Shown here: positions 15,526 to 23,668 of the stretch, piece by piece
Position numbering within the stretch: position 1 is the first letter of the stretch
Layout: every line of letters starts with the position of its first letter
Assembly (NCBI GenBank): GCA_038040445.1
Contig: JBBPIG010000037.1
Location: 1 to 41,816, forward strand
Length of the DNA: 41,816 nt
DNA from: Acidobacteriota bacterium
GTDB taxonomy: Bacteria > Acidobacteriota > Blastocatellia > UBA7656
Direction: 5' to 3'
The notes under the pieces: generated by a model
Databases searched by the model: none
Told to the model about the DNA's origin: nothing
The model's input: only the letters and a program-made list of their open reading frames with translations
Translations under genes and position numbers: made by a program

Positions 15526-16683
15526 GTGTTCGAGTTGGAACAAGAGCTGGCCAAGAGACTGAAGCATCTGCGGGTTCATATCGACGTGGCGGATAACGAC
15601 ACGGTCTTGCTGCGGAATGTTCCGGCGAACGATCAATTCTTCAGCAAGCCGCGGACGAATCTGCTCATCAAACGGCCGCGCAAAGGAATGCCGTACCTGA
15701 TCTGTGTCGATGAAGACCTGGACTACACCGGGTCGGATTCCGCTATGGCGCGCGCGTTCGTTGGCGGTCACACGCAGCAGGGTTGGCGGGTGCTATTCGT
15801 CGGGCACGACGTTCGAGCGAACATTCAGCAGGTGATCGAGGAGGCGCTCGACGCCGTAGGCTTCGACGGTCGCGAGCCCGAGTTGAAGCCGCTTGCGCCA
15901 GGCATGGAGCCCGAGACTCGGGGAAAGCTTCTTGCGAGCTTTGCCACGGAGATTCGCGTTCGCGCGGCGGACGCTATCGACGAGCCGACGATCGGACGCG
16001 AAGAGAAGGTCGAAGAGGTCGTCTCCGGTCTGCTCCAATGGCAAGTGCGTTTGCCGGTGATCGCCGGAGAGTCCGGTGTCGGCAAGACAAACCTGGTACG
16101 CGCAGTCGCGCGAAAGCTGAAGCAGTGCCGGCCGCAGTTCAAGGTTATGTCGGTGGAGCTCAGCGCGGTGATGGCCGGAACTCTGTTTGATTCCGAGCGC
16201 GAGAGCGTGCTGATCGCGCTTCTCAAAGACGTGGAGGAACAACCGCAGACGGTCGTCGTGCTGGAGCATCTGGAGATGGCTTTGATGGGGGTGCCTCGCG
16301 GGCACCTTCTGCTTGGGCAAGCGCTGGACCTGGGCGCGCGGATTATTGGGACTACGCTGCCGGTGCACCTTTCAAGTTTCGAAATCGCGCCTTTGATGAG
16401 GCGGCTACTAGTAACCGAGCTTGTCGAAATGAGCTTGAGCGAGACGGGTGAGGTGTTGCTCGCGCTGCGAGAGCGGATCGCCGAGCACCATCACGTTGCG
16501 ATCGAAGAATCTCTGCTGAACGCGGTCATCGAGACCGCGCTTCCTTTGACCGGACATTTTCCTGCTAAGGCGATTTCGCTGCTTGATGCGGCAGCGGCGA
16601 GAGCCGTGCTCGCGGGTGAGAGCGAATTGAGCCTATTTGACGTGTACACGGCAGCCACGAAGGTCGGCGGAGATTATGCCTAA
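15526..16683 (+). CDS. Clp-like AAA protein with degenerate Walker B
   Basis: 385 aa from GTG 15526, nine bases after AAGGAG (15511-15516), which overlaps the previous stop; this beats TTG 15502. Residues ~155-385 resemble the first AAA module of ClpA/ClpB: PTIGREEKVEEVV, Walker A GESGVGKT (181-188), a LGARIIGTT sensor-1-like stretch, and the Clp lid signature FPAKAISLLDAAAARA. Where ClpB has hhhhDE, this protein has VVVLEHLE (243-250). Asp is replaced by Glu and the catalytic Glu by His, so hydrolysis may be weak or absent. Residues 1-150 form a domain I do not recognise (LLRNVPANDQFFSKPRTNLL, MPYLICVDEDLDY). It is the last gene of the Ubl/Pup run and may act as an adaptor or regulatory ATP-binding protein for the pathway. 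Confidence 0.78.
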   Translation: MFELEQELAKRLKHLRVHIDVADNDTVLLRNVPANDQFFSKPRTNLLIKRPRKGMPYLICVDEDLDYTGSDSAMARAFVGGHTQQGWRVLFVGHDVRANIQQVIEEALDAVGFDGREPELKPLAPGMEPETRGKLLASFATEIRVRAADAIDEPTIGREEKVEEVVSGLLQWQVRLPVIAGESGVGKTNLVRAVARKLKQCRPQFKVMSVELSAVMAGTLFDSERESVLIALLKDVEEQPQTVVVLEHLEMALMGVPRGHLLLGQALDLGARIIGTTLPVHLSSFEIAPLMRRLLVTELVEMSLSETGEVLLALRERIAEHHHVAIEESLLNAVIETALPLTGHFPAKAISLLDAAAARAVLAGESELSLFDVYTAATKVGGDYA

Positions 16684-17131
16684 GACAAGCGGCCAACAAG
16701 GCGCGGCGGCCAGGCTGAACAGCGATGCTGCCCGTAGGCTTGCAGCAGGTTCTTCAAGATCGCAGGTCGGGAAGGCATCTGAGGTCTTCTGATGACCGAC
16801 AGAGCTTGGACACTTTGCTTACCTCTGAGTCCACCATGCGACTGCCAGGAATGGCTATGACCTCAAGCTCGCGGTCGGGAAGGGTGGCTTGCCCCCGCTG
16901 TTTCTAAGCTGGAGATTCACAAATGATGTGGTCCTTCAGTCAGCGCGCGGGCAAGCCCTCCTTCCCGACCGCGAGCTTGACCAGTTTGCTGATCACCGAC
17001 CTATTTGTGGTAGCGGTCGGCTCCAGTTCAACCCTTACCGACCGCCAGCTAACGGCCGGCTTGTAAGCGTAGGGGACCGGGGATAGAATTGGGCCGCTCT
17101 GAACGAAGCACATCGCAGCGGAGGTAAAATA
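16684..17131 (+). repeat. Gene-free gap carrying a 32-bp inverted repeat
   Basis: No gene is convincing in these 448 bases. An inverted repeat with 32-base arms (16863-16894 and 16949-16980) contains TCAAGCTCGCGGTCGGGAAG and its complement; only the middle two bases mismatch. A third, partial copy (GGTCGGGAAGGGTGGCTTGC) lies at about 18933. The pattern resembles REP/BIME elements or a small palindromic mobile element. It could also end transcription of the Ubl/Pup run, but no T-tract follows. Confidence 0.72.
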
Positions 17132-18808
17132 ATGTTGGAAGTCGGGAGCAGGTTCAAATCGTCGGTCGCTTCAATCGTTTTAATCATCTCAGCGCTATCG
17201 CTCAACGCAACCGCGCAACAAACGAAGCTGGGCAAGGTTCAGTTTCCGACCTCCGGTTCGGAAAAAGCCCAGGTCCATTTCCTGCGGGGACTCGCCGCGC
17301 TTCATTCGTTCTGGTTTGAAGAAGCGCTCGACGAGTTTCGGGAGTCGACGAAGATCGACCCCGACTTTGTTATGGGCTACTGGGGCGAAGCTATGGCCTA
17401 CAATCATCCGCTTTGGGCCGAGCAGGACACCGAGGCCGCGCGAAAGACGCTTGCGAAGATCAAGGACGGGTCGAAGACAACCGCGCGGGAGCGAGCTTAC
17501 GTCGACGCTGTGCGCGCGCTTTACGGGCCGGGTGATAAGCTGGCTCGCGACAAGGCTTATTCCGCGGCGATCGAAAAGCTCTACCGCAATTCTCTTGATG
17601 ATTTGGAGGCGGCGTGCTTTTACTCGCTGTCGTTGCTCGGCACTGTGCGTCCCGGCGACAAGGGATTCGGGCGCCAGACGTTGGCCGGCGCGATCGCTTT
17701 CGATGTCTATCAGAAGAACCCCGACCATCCCGGCGCGGCGCACTACATCATTCATTCGTTCGATGATCCGGAACACGCGATCCTCGCCTTGCCGGCGGCC
17801 CGGCGCTACGCCGAGATAGCTCCCGAAGCTCATCACGCGCGTCACATGCCTGCTCACATTTTTTTACAGTTGGGAATGTGGCCCGAAGCCGCCGCGTCCA
17901 ATGAGTCGGCCTGGGCAGTCTCGAATGCGTGGGTGAAAAGAAAGGGGCTGCCGATCAGTGCGCGTGATTATCACAGCCTCCACTGGCTGGAGTACGTTTA
18001 CTTGCAGCAAGGGCGGTACGCGAAAGCTGAAGAGCTACTGTCAATGAAACGCAGCGACGTTGAGCAGGCGAAGAACGACGCCGGGGTTGCGCGATACAAC
18101 CAGGATATGGCCGTTGCGTTTGTGGTCGAGACCGAGCGGTGGGACCTGGTGGTGAAGCTGTTCGGTGCCGGGGGAGATTCATCAGCCGAGGGAATGGCGG
18201 GACACGCGGCGCACAATGCGCCGCCGGCGCCTGCAACAGGGAGGCGTCGCAGCAACCAGTCGCTACCCGTCTTCATACGAGGGATGGCGGCGGCGAAGAC
18301 CGGCTCTACCGAAGCACCTCAATACTCTGCTCAGTTGCAGGCGCTGACAAAGCAGCTTTCCGAGGGAGGTGAATCCTACGCAGCAAAGTCGGCGGAGATC
18401 ATGCATCACGAGATCAGTGCTATGGTCCATGCCTCGAAAGGGAATTACGACCAAGCGATCGAACTGATGAAGCGCGCCAGCGCGATCGAGGAGGAAATGT
18501 CTCCCCCATCGGGACCGCCCAGCCTTATTAAGCCGTCGCACGAATTATTCGGTGAGATCCTACTCTCCGCTAGCCGTCCTAAAGAAGCCGCACGGCAGTT
18601 TGAGACCTCGCTGCTGCGGCAGCCTAATCGGGCGCGTTCGTTGTTGGGCGCGGCGCGGGCGGCAGCAAAGATGGGAGATACGAAAGCAGCGCTGGAAACC
18701 TATTCCAAGGTGATACGTCAGTGGAGCAAAGCCGACCCGAATCTGCCCGAGCTTCGCGAGGCGCAGGACTACTTGAAACAGGCTAGCACTGGCCCGGCGG
18801 CTCGATAG
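17132..18808 (+). CDS. Secreted TPR-repeat protein
   Basis: 558 aa, ATG 17132 after GGAGGTAA. An N-terminal signal peptide (SSVASIVLIISALSLNATAQ) precedes tetratricopeptide-like helical pairs: FLRGLAALHSFWFEEALDEF, then FVMGYWGEAMAYNHPLW, later LEYVYLQQGRYAKAEELL and a C-terminal pair (ARSLLGAARAAAKMGDTKAA). The middle has a His-rich conserved-looking segment (AAHYIIHSFDDPEHA, HARHMPAHIFLQLGMW) typical of a family of uncharacterised exported TPR proteins common in acidobacteria and their relatives. Probably periplasmic, with a role in protein-protein contacts. No catalytic domain is evident, and nothing links it to the Ubl/Pup genes beyond position. Confidence 0.75.
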   Translation: MLEVGSRFKSSVASIVLIISALSLNATAQQTKLGKVQFPTSGSEKAQVHFLRGLAALHSFWFEEALDEFRESTKIDPDFVMGYWGEAMAYNHPLWAEQDTEAARKTLAKIKDGSKTTARERAYVDAVRALYGPGDKLARDKAYSAAIEKLYRNSLDDLEAACFYSLSLLGTVRPGDKGFGRQTLAGAIAFDVYQKNPDHPGAAHYIIHSFDDPEHAILALPAARRYAEIAPEAHHARHMPAHIFLQLGMWPEAAASNESAWAVSNAWVKRKGLPISARDYHSLHWLEYVYLQQGRYAKAEELLSMKRSDVEQAKNDAGVARYNQDMAVAFVVETERWDLVVKLFGAGGDSSAEGMAGHAAHNAPPAPATGRRRSNQSLPVFIRGMAAAKTGSTEAPQYSAQLQALTKQLSEGGESYAAKSAEIMHHEISAMVHASKGNYDQAIELMKRASAIEEEMSPPSGPPSLIKPSHELFGEILLSASRPKEAARQFETSLLRQPNRARSLLGAARAAAKMGDTKAALETYSKVIRQWSKADPNLPELREAQDYLKQASTGPAAR

Positions 18809-18910
18809 ATCGGCTCACTTGAACCGATTAACTAGTAGGGACACTACCAGGCCCGGCTCGATAGATCAGTTCACCTGGATTGACTAGCTAGTCGGTACAC
18901 TAACAGGGAA
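18801..18910 (+). repeat. 56-bp tandem repeat, two copies
   Basis: CTCGATAGATC begins at 18801 and again at 18857. Each copy continues with a diverged CTTGAACCGATTAACTAGTA-like stretch and ends near ACTACCAGG or ACTAACAGG. The stop codon of the TPR gene (18806-18808) lies in copy one. A bystander duplication is the simplest reading. Confidence 0.7.
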
Positions 18911-18931
18911 AACTAGATTGCCAGGATTCAC

Positions 18932-18959
18932 GGGTCGGGAAGGGTGGCTTGCCCCCGCT
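18932..18959 (+). repeat. Third copy of the REP-like repeat
   Basis: GGGTCGGGAAGGGTGGCTTG followed by CCCCCGCT repeats the left arm of the 16863-16894 inverted repeat almost exactly, 2 kb away on the other side of the TPR gene. Here it stands alone without an inverted partner. Confidence 0.75.
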
Positions 18960-19038
18960 CTTCTTGACCCTTCCGGACCTGTGATCCTGAAGACGGCCCT
19001 GATAAGGTGCGATCGAGCAACTTGGAGACAATAAAAAG

Positions 19039-19323
19039 ATGAATCTAAACCGCAGGACGTTTGTGAAACTCAGCGCGCTGTCGTCCGTAGCGCTCGGGGT
19101 CAACGCAAAGAGCGCAGTCGCTCTTCAAGACGCGCCTCTCAAACCAATTGCCAGCCAGGCCAGACCGATCACGCGCGAGGAGTATTTGCAGCGTCAGGAG
19201 ACCGCGCGGCGGTATATGCCCGATGCGGAAATCGACGCGCTCTATGGACGGAGTAATTCCCTGGTGGGAAAAGTAGCTTCAGAACAGAAAAATGTCTGCG
19301 ACTTTGCAACTGAAACCCGGTAG
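19039..19323 (+). pseudogene. Truncated Tat-exported metallopeptidase (M24-like) remnant
   Basis: 94 codons. The N-terminus has a twin-arginine signal (MNLNRRTFVKLSALSSVALG). The next part, ITREEYLQRQETARRYMPDA followed by EIDALYG, resembles the beginning of exported Xaa-Pro aminopeptidase/creatinase (M24) proteins, which continue with a tyrosine- and glycine-rich segment and a ~350-residue catalytic domain. Here the sequence departs after ~80 residues and stops. The 3' end overlaps the convergent Uma2 gene (ends 19279). The catalytic part is missing from the whole neighbourhood, so this looks like a gene cut off by an insertion or deletion. It may still be expressed as a short peptide. Confidence 0.6.
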
Positions 19324-19839
19324 CAATGAAGAAGTAAGCTCGTCCTGCTCTCGCAATACAGTCTGCAGTTTCAGGTTTCGCCCAACGCGGCAGTAGATTT
19401 CTATCGTGCGTTGCAGCGGATCGACTACCCAGTACTCCTTCACCCCGTATTTCCCGTAGAGTTGTCTTTTCGCCACCCTGTCTCTCCGATCATTCTCAGA
19501 ACCTGGCGAGATTATCTCGATTATCAAATCCGGCGCGCCCATTATTCGTTCTGTAGACGCAATCTCGTCTCGTCGCTCATTGCTGAAAAAGACGATGTCA
19601 GGAATCACTCCGCTGAATTCACTGAAGATCACTCCGGGTGTGGCCAAGACCTCTCCGATTGGATCTTCCACGAGGTGATTTCTAATCCGCATGAACAAGT
19701 TTCCGGAAACGCGTTGGTGAGTGAGGAAAGGTGAGCGAGACACGAAGAGTTCCCCCTCAATAATCTCGTAGCGATTGCCATCATCGGGCATGGCGTCGAG
19801 GTCGGCTATCGTCAAGAGTGGTTCAATCTGAGTGCTCAT
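19279..19839 (-). CDS. Uma2-family PD-(D/E)xK nuclease-fold protein
   Basis: 186 aa. Typical Uma2 (DUF820) protein: an N-terminal LTIADLDAMPDDGNRYEIIE (the YE-I-I-x-GE hallmark), GVIPDIVFFS, and GAPDLIIEIISPGSENDRRD followed by KRQLYGKYGVKEYWVVDP. The Asp of PDLIIEI, the Glu and the downstream Lys supply a restriction-endonuclease-like active site. Function of the family is unproven; members are very numerous in cyanobacteria and acidobacteria and are often scattered as accessory genes. The gene is convergent with, and overlaps, the truncated Tat gene, which suggests it arrived together with the event that broke that gene. Confidence 0.88.
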   Translation of the reverse strand: MSTQIEPLLTIADLDAMPDDGNRYEIIEGELFVSRSPFLTHQRVSGNLFMRIRNHLVEDPIGEVLATPGVIFSEFSGVIPDIVFFSNERRDEIASTERIMGAPDLIIEIISPGSENDRRDRVAKRQLYGKYGVKEYWVVDPLQRTIEIYCRVGRNLKLQTVLREQDELTSSLLPGFSCKVADIFLF

Positions 19840-19922
19840 GATCGGTCCCTATTCACGCAGACTGTATCATAACGTTCGATGCCGGGTTCTGTTTCATCCA
19901 TCACACCGCCCATTGCGTGATC

Positions 19923-21080
19923 TCACTTCGCGAGCGCGACGACCTTTTCTGCGGCGTCTTTCATTCCTGAAGCAGACACAAATCCTAAACCCGATTGCTC
20001 GATGACCTCTCGGCCCTTCTCGACATTGGTCCCTTCGAGTCTGACGACCACCGGGACTTTCACGCCGATATTGCGCGCGGCTGCGACAACTCCAGAGGCG
20101 ACCATGTCCGTGCGCACGATCCCGCCGAAGATGTTTATCAGAACGGCTCGGACGTTTTTGTCCGAGAGCAGAATCCTGAAAGCATTCTCGACTCGTTCCT
20201 GTGAGGCCCCGCCTCCCACATCCAGGAAGTTAGCGGGTTCGCCGCCGGCGAGCTTGATGATGTCCATTGTAGCCATCGCCAGACCCGCCCCATTCACCAT
20301 GCAGCCGATGTTGCCGTCCAGCTTGATGTAGTTCAAATCGTACTTCGAAGCTTCGATCTCCAGAGGGTCCTCTTCGTTCAGGTCGCGAAGCTCGGCGTAC
20401 TCCTTGTGGCGGAACAACGTGTTGTCGTCGAAGTTGAGCTTGGCATCGAGCGCGTACAATTCTCCGTCTTCGGTGAGCAGGAACGGGTTGATCTCGGCAA
20501 GCGATGCGTCGAGATCGACGTAGGCTCGGTAGAGCGCCGTCATGAACTTCACCGCTCTGTTGACAAACTCTTTTGGAAGGCCGATGCCGAATGCAAGCTT
20601 GCGTGCTTGAAAAGCTAATAGCCCGACGGCTGGATCGACGGCTTCTTTGAGAATCTTTTCAGGCTCTCGGGCGGCGACTTCCTCGATATCCATTCCGCCT
20701 GCCGCCGATGCCATGAAGACCAGGCGCGAGATAGCTCGGTCCAATACGATGCCCAGATAAAACTCTTGCTTGATCTTGAGAGCCTCTTCGATCAACAGAG
20801 TGCGGACCACGCGGCCTTCGGGACCGGTCTGATGAGTGACCAGCTTCATGCCGATCATCTTTCTGGCGATGTCGATGGCTTCATCGAGGGATCGAGCGAG
20901 CTTGACGCCGCCGCCTTTGCCGCGTCCTCCCGCGTGGATCTGCGCTTTGACAACAACGGGAAGCCCGAGTTGCTCGACGGCCTTGCGGACCTGGTCTTGG
21001 TGAGTGACGACAACGCCGCGCGGCACAGGCACTCCGTACCTGGCGAGAAGTTGTTTCCCCTGGTATTCGTGAATTTTCAT
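19923..21080 (-). CDS. sucC: Succinyl-CoA synthetase, beta subunit (ADP-forming)
   Basis: 385 aa, the normal length. TCA-cycle enzyme converting succinyl-CoA and ADP (or GDP) plus phosphate to succinate, CoA and ATP (or GTP). It begins [20 protein letters not shown], has the ATP-grasp [20 protein letters not shown], the acidic [33 protein letters not shown], and the C-terminal [13 protein letters not shown] and [11 protein letters not shown]. The alpha subunit gene (sucD), commonly adjacent, is not in the window; the downstream side holds the Uma2 gene. Upstream lie a palindromic repeat and, further on, korAB, which makes succinyl-CoA from 2-oxoglutarate. Confidence 0.95.
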   Translation of the reverse strand: MKIHEYQGKQLLARYGVPVPRGVVVTHQDQVRKAVEQLGLPVVVKAQIHAGGRGKGGGVKLARSLDEAIDIARKMIGMKLVTHQTGPEGRVVRTLLIEEALKIKQEFYLGIVLDRAISRLVFMASAAGGMDIEEVAAREPEKILKEAVDPAVGLLAFQARKLAFGIGLPKEFVNRAVKFMTALYRAYVDLDASLAEINPFLLTEDGELYALDAKLNFDDNTLFRHKEYAELRDLNEEDPLEIEASKYDLNYIKLDGNIGCMVNGAGLAMATMDIIKLAGGEPANFLDVGGGASQERVENAFRILLSDKNVRAVLINIFGGIVRTDMVASGVVAAARNIGVKVPVVVRLEGTNVEKGREVIEQSGLGFVSASGMKDAAEKVVALAK

Positions 21081-21084
21081 TTAT

Positions 21085-21200
21085 CGTAGTAGTCCGTAGT
21101 CGGTAGTCGGTAGTCAGGAAAGTTGGGAGGTTTTGACTTCGTGCCGTAGCATCTAAACATACGGACTACGGACTACGGACCACGGACTACGGACTACGTT
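21085..21200 (-). repeat. Palindromic GTAGTCCGTAGTC repeat block
   Basis: Left side 21086-21115 repeats GTAGTC with small changes; right side 21161-21198 repeats GGACTAC, its complement. Together they make a large imperfect hairpin between the Asp-box protein gene and sucC, both on the minus strand. It lies just 3' of the Asp-box gene stop, so it may also act as a terminator. Confidence 0.75.
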
Positions 21201-21204
21201 TGTG

Positions 21205-23475
21205 CTATTGCTGGCCCGTGGTGTTCGCGCGTTGCTGAATAGTAAAAACGTAAACACCGCTCGAGAAGCTGCCTAGATAGACGCGATCACGTTCAAACGG
21301 ATCGAAGATTAATGTCCATACTCTATTCGATGGTAGCTCTACGTCGACGCGCTCCCAGTTGTAGCCCTTGTCGGTAGAACGAAACACTCCGCCTTTCGAA
21401 TACTCGGCAGCCATCACTTCATCGGGGTTGGTTGGACTCATGACCACCGACGTGAAATCACCGGAAGGCAGCCCCCCGCCTCTTCGCACCCACGTGCGGC
21501 CGCCGTTGGTCGACCGAAAGATGTATTGGTTGGTGCCAACGATTACCAACTGCGCGTCGCGCGGGTCCTGGGCAATAGCTTTGACCGACATATCGCTGGG
21601 TCCGCGATCAACGTGCTGCCACGTTTCGCCGCTGTCGTTCGAGATAAACAGACCCTGTTTGGTTCCGGCTAGTATCTTTCTCGGTGTGTCTCTGTGAGTG
21701 GAAACCGAGAACACGCGGCCTCCGGACTCATAGCCGTCTATCGAGACCTTCTCCCACCCCCTCGACTCGTCGAAGGTGCGATACAACCCGTCCATGGTTG
21801 CGGCGAGCAAGCCTACGTGGCCTTCGCCGTTGGTGAAGCTGGTGATGTCGCCGACCTCCCGGGTCAACTCGACGAACCCAGGCGCCAGACCCGTTTCAGT
21901 CTTGGGCTTGGGCTTCTCTTTTTTCGCCGGACGCTTCTGAGCCGGCTTTTTGGATTTCTGATTCGGCGTCCGTTTTGAAACTGCGACGCTTTCATATCGG
22001 CCGACCTGGGTTGGTGACCAGGTAACGCCGGCACGTCGTCTTGGACGAGTAGTTCTCGCCGGCGGTTTCGCAGACTTCTCAGGCTTTTTGATTTGGCTGA
22101 CTCCCGTGACGGCCCAGGTCGCGCCTCGATCATTCGAGCGATAGACTCCACTGTTGGTGCCGGCGTAAATCACATTGGGGTTGGCAGGAATCTGATAGAA
22201 GGAGAACACGTCTCGTCCGCCGAGCCCGGTTGAAGAAGACCGCCAGGACTCGCCGCCATCGGAAGAGGCGAACACGCTTCCCCCTGAGCCGTCGTGGAAG
22301 ACGCTCGCGAGTAATCGCCCGCGTTCGGTCGCATCCGGCATGATCGCAAGCACGTGGCGATGGATGAAGCCGGTGTTCGAGTCGCTGAAGTCATCGCCGA
22401 GGTTCTCGGACACTCGCACGCCAAAGTCGTCGGTGGCAATCAATACGCGGTTCGGTTTGTCTGGAGTGACCACGATCGAACGGATCACCAGCGTCTTCGA
22501 GGTCAGCAGCATCCAGCGCTTGCCATCATCTTTCGAGCGCCACAACCCCTCACTCGTTCCGGCAAAAATCACTTTGGGGTTCGATGGGTGCACCAGTAGC
22601 GTGTACGTCCGGCGCGCACTGAACGGAATGCCGGGAAACTTGAACCACTTCTCCCCCGAATTCAATGAGCGATAAAACCCGCTGCACGCATTGACGTAGA
22701 CAGTACTTGGCTGTTTCGGATCGACGGTGATCCCAAAAACATCCGAGTCGTTAATCATGCCGGCGATCTGGTTGCCAATCTGTTTCCAGGTCGCTCCGCC
22801 GTTGGTTGTCTTCCACGGCAAATGCCACGTTCCGGCGTAGATGACGTTTGTATCACGCGGATCGATCGCTACCGACTCAATGTTGCGGATCTCTTTATCG
22901 CCGATCGGCGAGATGCGCTCCCATGATTTGCCGGCATCCGTCGAGCGGAAGACCCCGTTTAGATTCGGATCGTCGTTGGCGCTCCCGGCAATCAAAACAT
23001 TGGAGTCGGATGGAGCGACGGCCACAGAGCGAACGGACAGTTTCTTCGTACCCTCGAGCTGCTTCCAATGCTCGCCGCCGTCATTGCTTCTGAAGACGCC
23101 GCCTTCCTGGTCGCGCTCGACCGCCCACGCGCCGGCGTAGAGCGTTTTGGGATCCCGCGGATCGATGACGATGTGGTCAACCGAGAGTCCGCGCTTATCG
23201 AGTCCGGGTTTGAGCCGTTTCCAGGTGCGAGCACCATCGTTCGAGCGGAAGATCTGTCCGTCGGCGGTGCCCAGGTAGAGCAGGTCGGCGTCGGACGGGG
23301 AGGCTACAAGCGCGCGAACGTCGCCGCCCCACGGCCCGGTCACCTCAAACCGGCGAACTTCTTTTCCGCTTGTACTGGAGGAAACTATCCGAGTCGCGTC
23401 GTCACTACTCACCAGAGCAGTCGATGCGCACACAAGCAGCAGCGTGAGGATTGGGAACAGGCGATGGGATTTCAT
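21205..23475 (-). CDS. Secreted Asp-box (BNR/sortilin-type) beta-propeller protein
   Basis: 756 aa from ATG 23475 (AAGGAG about 12 bases upstream); the upstream open frame lacks a signal sequence. An N-terminal signal peptide (SHRLFPILTLLLVCASTALV) is followed by about eleven Asp boxes of the S/T-x-D/N-x-G-x-x-W type: SNDGARTW, SNDGGEHW, STDAGKSW, TTNGGATW, SKDDGKRW, SSDGGESW, SNDRGATW, SNDSGETW, STNGGRTW, STDKGYNW. Strands of the form TLYAGT/VIYAGT separate them. A Lys/Pro-rich low-complexity linker (about residues 495-560) splits two propellers. This family (VPS10/sortilin-like, plant photosystem-II assembly factor-like, or sialidase-like) has no clear sialidase catalytic residues here. Role unknown, extracellular or periplasmic. 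Confidence 0.85.
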   Translation of the reverse strand: MKSHRLFPILTLLLVCASTALVSSDDATRIVSSSTSGKEVRRFEVTGPWGGDVRALVASPSDADLLYLGTADGQIFRSNDGARTWKRLKPGLDKRGLSVDHIVIDPRDPKTLYAGAWAVERDQEGGVFRSNDGGEHWKQLEGTKKLSVRSVAVAPSDSNVLIAGSANDDPNLNGVFRSTDAGKSWERISPIGDKEIRNIESVAIDPRDTNVIYAGTWHLPWKTTNGGATWKQIGNQIAGMINDSDVFGITVDPKQPSTVYVNACSGFYRSLNSGEKWFKFPGIPFSARRTYTLLVHPSNPKVIFAGTSEGLWRSKDDGKRWMLLTSKTLVIRSIVVTPDKPNRVLIATDDFGVRVSENLGDDFSDSNTGFIHRHVLAIMPDATERGRLLASVFHDGSGGSVFASSDGGESWRSSSTGLGGRDVFSFYQIPANPNVIYAGTNSGVYRSNDRGATWAVTGVSQIKKPEKSAKPPARTTRPRRRAGVTWSPTQVGRYESVAVSKRTPNQKSKKPAQKRPAKKEKPKPKTETGLAPGFVELTREVGDITSFTNGEGHVGLLAATMDGLYRTFDESRGWEKVSIDGYESGGRVFSVSTHRDTPRKILAGTKQGLFISNDSGETWQHVDRGPSDMSVKAIAQDPRDAQLVIVGTNQYIFRSTNGGRTWVRRGGGLPSGDFTSVVMSPTNPDEVMAAEYSKGGVFRSTDKGYNWERVDVELPSNRVWTLIFDPFERDRVYLGSFSSGVYVFTIQQRANTTGQQ

Positions 23476-23615
23476 GAGCTGACGGTACTCCTTGATGAAA
23501 ACTGCTAAACCCCTCGAGGCTTCGTTGGCCCGAGCTTTGTGCTGATTCGTTTTATGCGTCGGCAACTATACAATAGCTGAAGGCGTGATTCCAGGCAGAA
23601 CCGCCAAGGCGGAGC

Positions 23616-23657
23616 AGCATAGGCTTGAGTATTCGTCGGTCTACTAGAGCCTATGCT
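23616..23657 (-). terminator. Hairpin after korB
   Basis: Arms AGCATAGGCT (23616-23625) and AGCCTATGCT (23648-23657) are perfect complements with a 22-base loop, just 3' of the korB stop on the minus strand. No clear U run follows, so this is a weak or factor-assisted terminator candidate, or an intergenic palindrome. Confidence 0.4.
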
Positions 23658-23668
23658 ACGTCCCTGGT

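Noticed and set aside
21084-21200. Tandem GTAGTC repeats as a CRISPR or phage attachment site
   Set aside because: Simple palindromic repeat without spacers, integrase or tRNA next to it.
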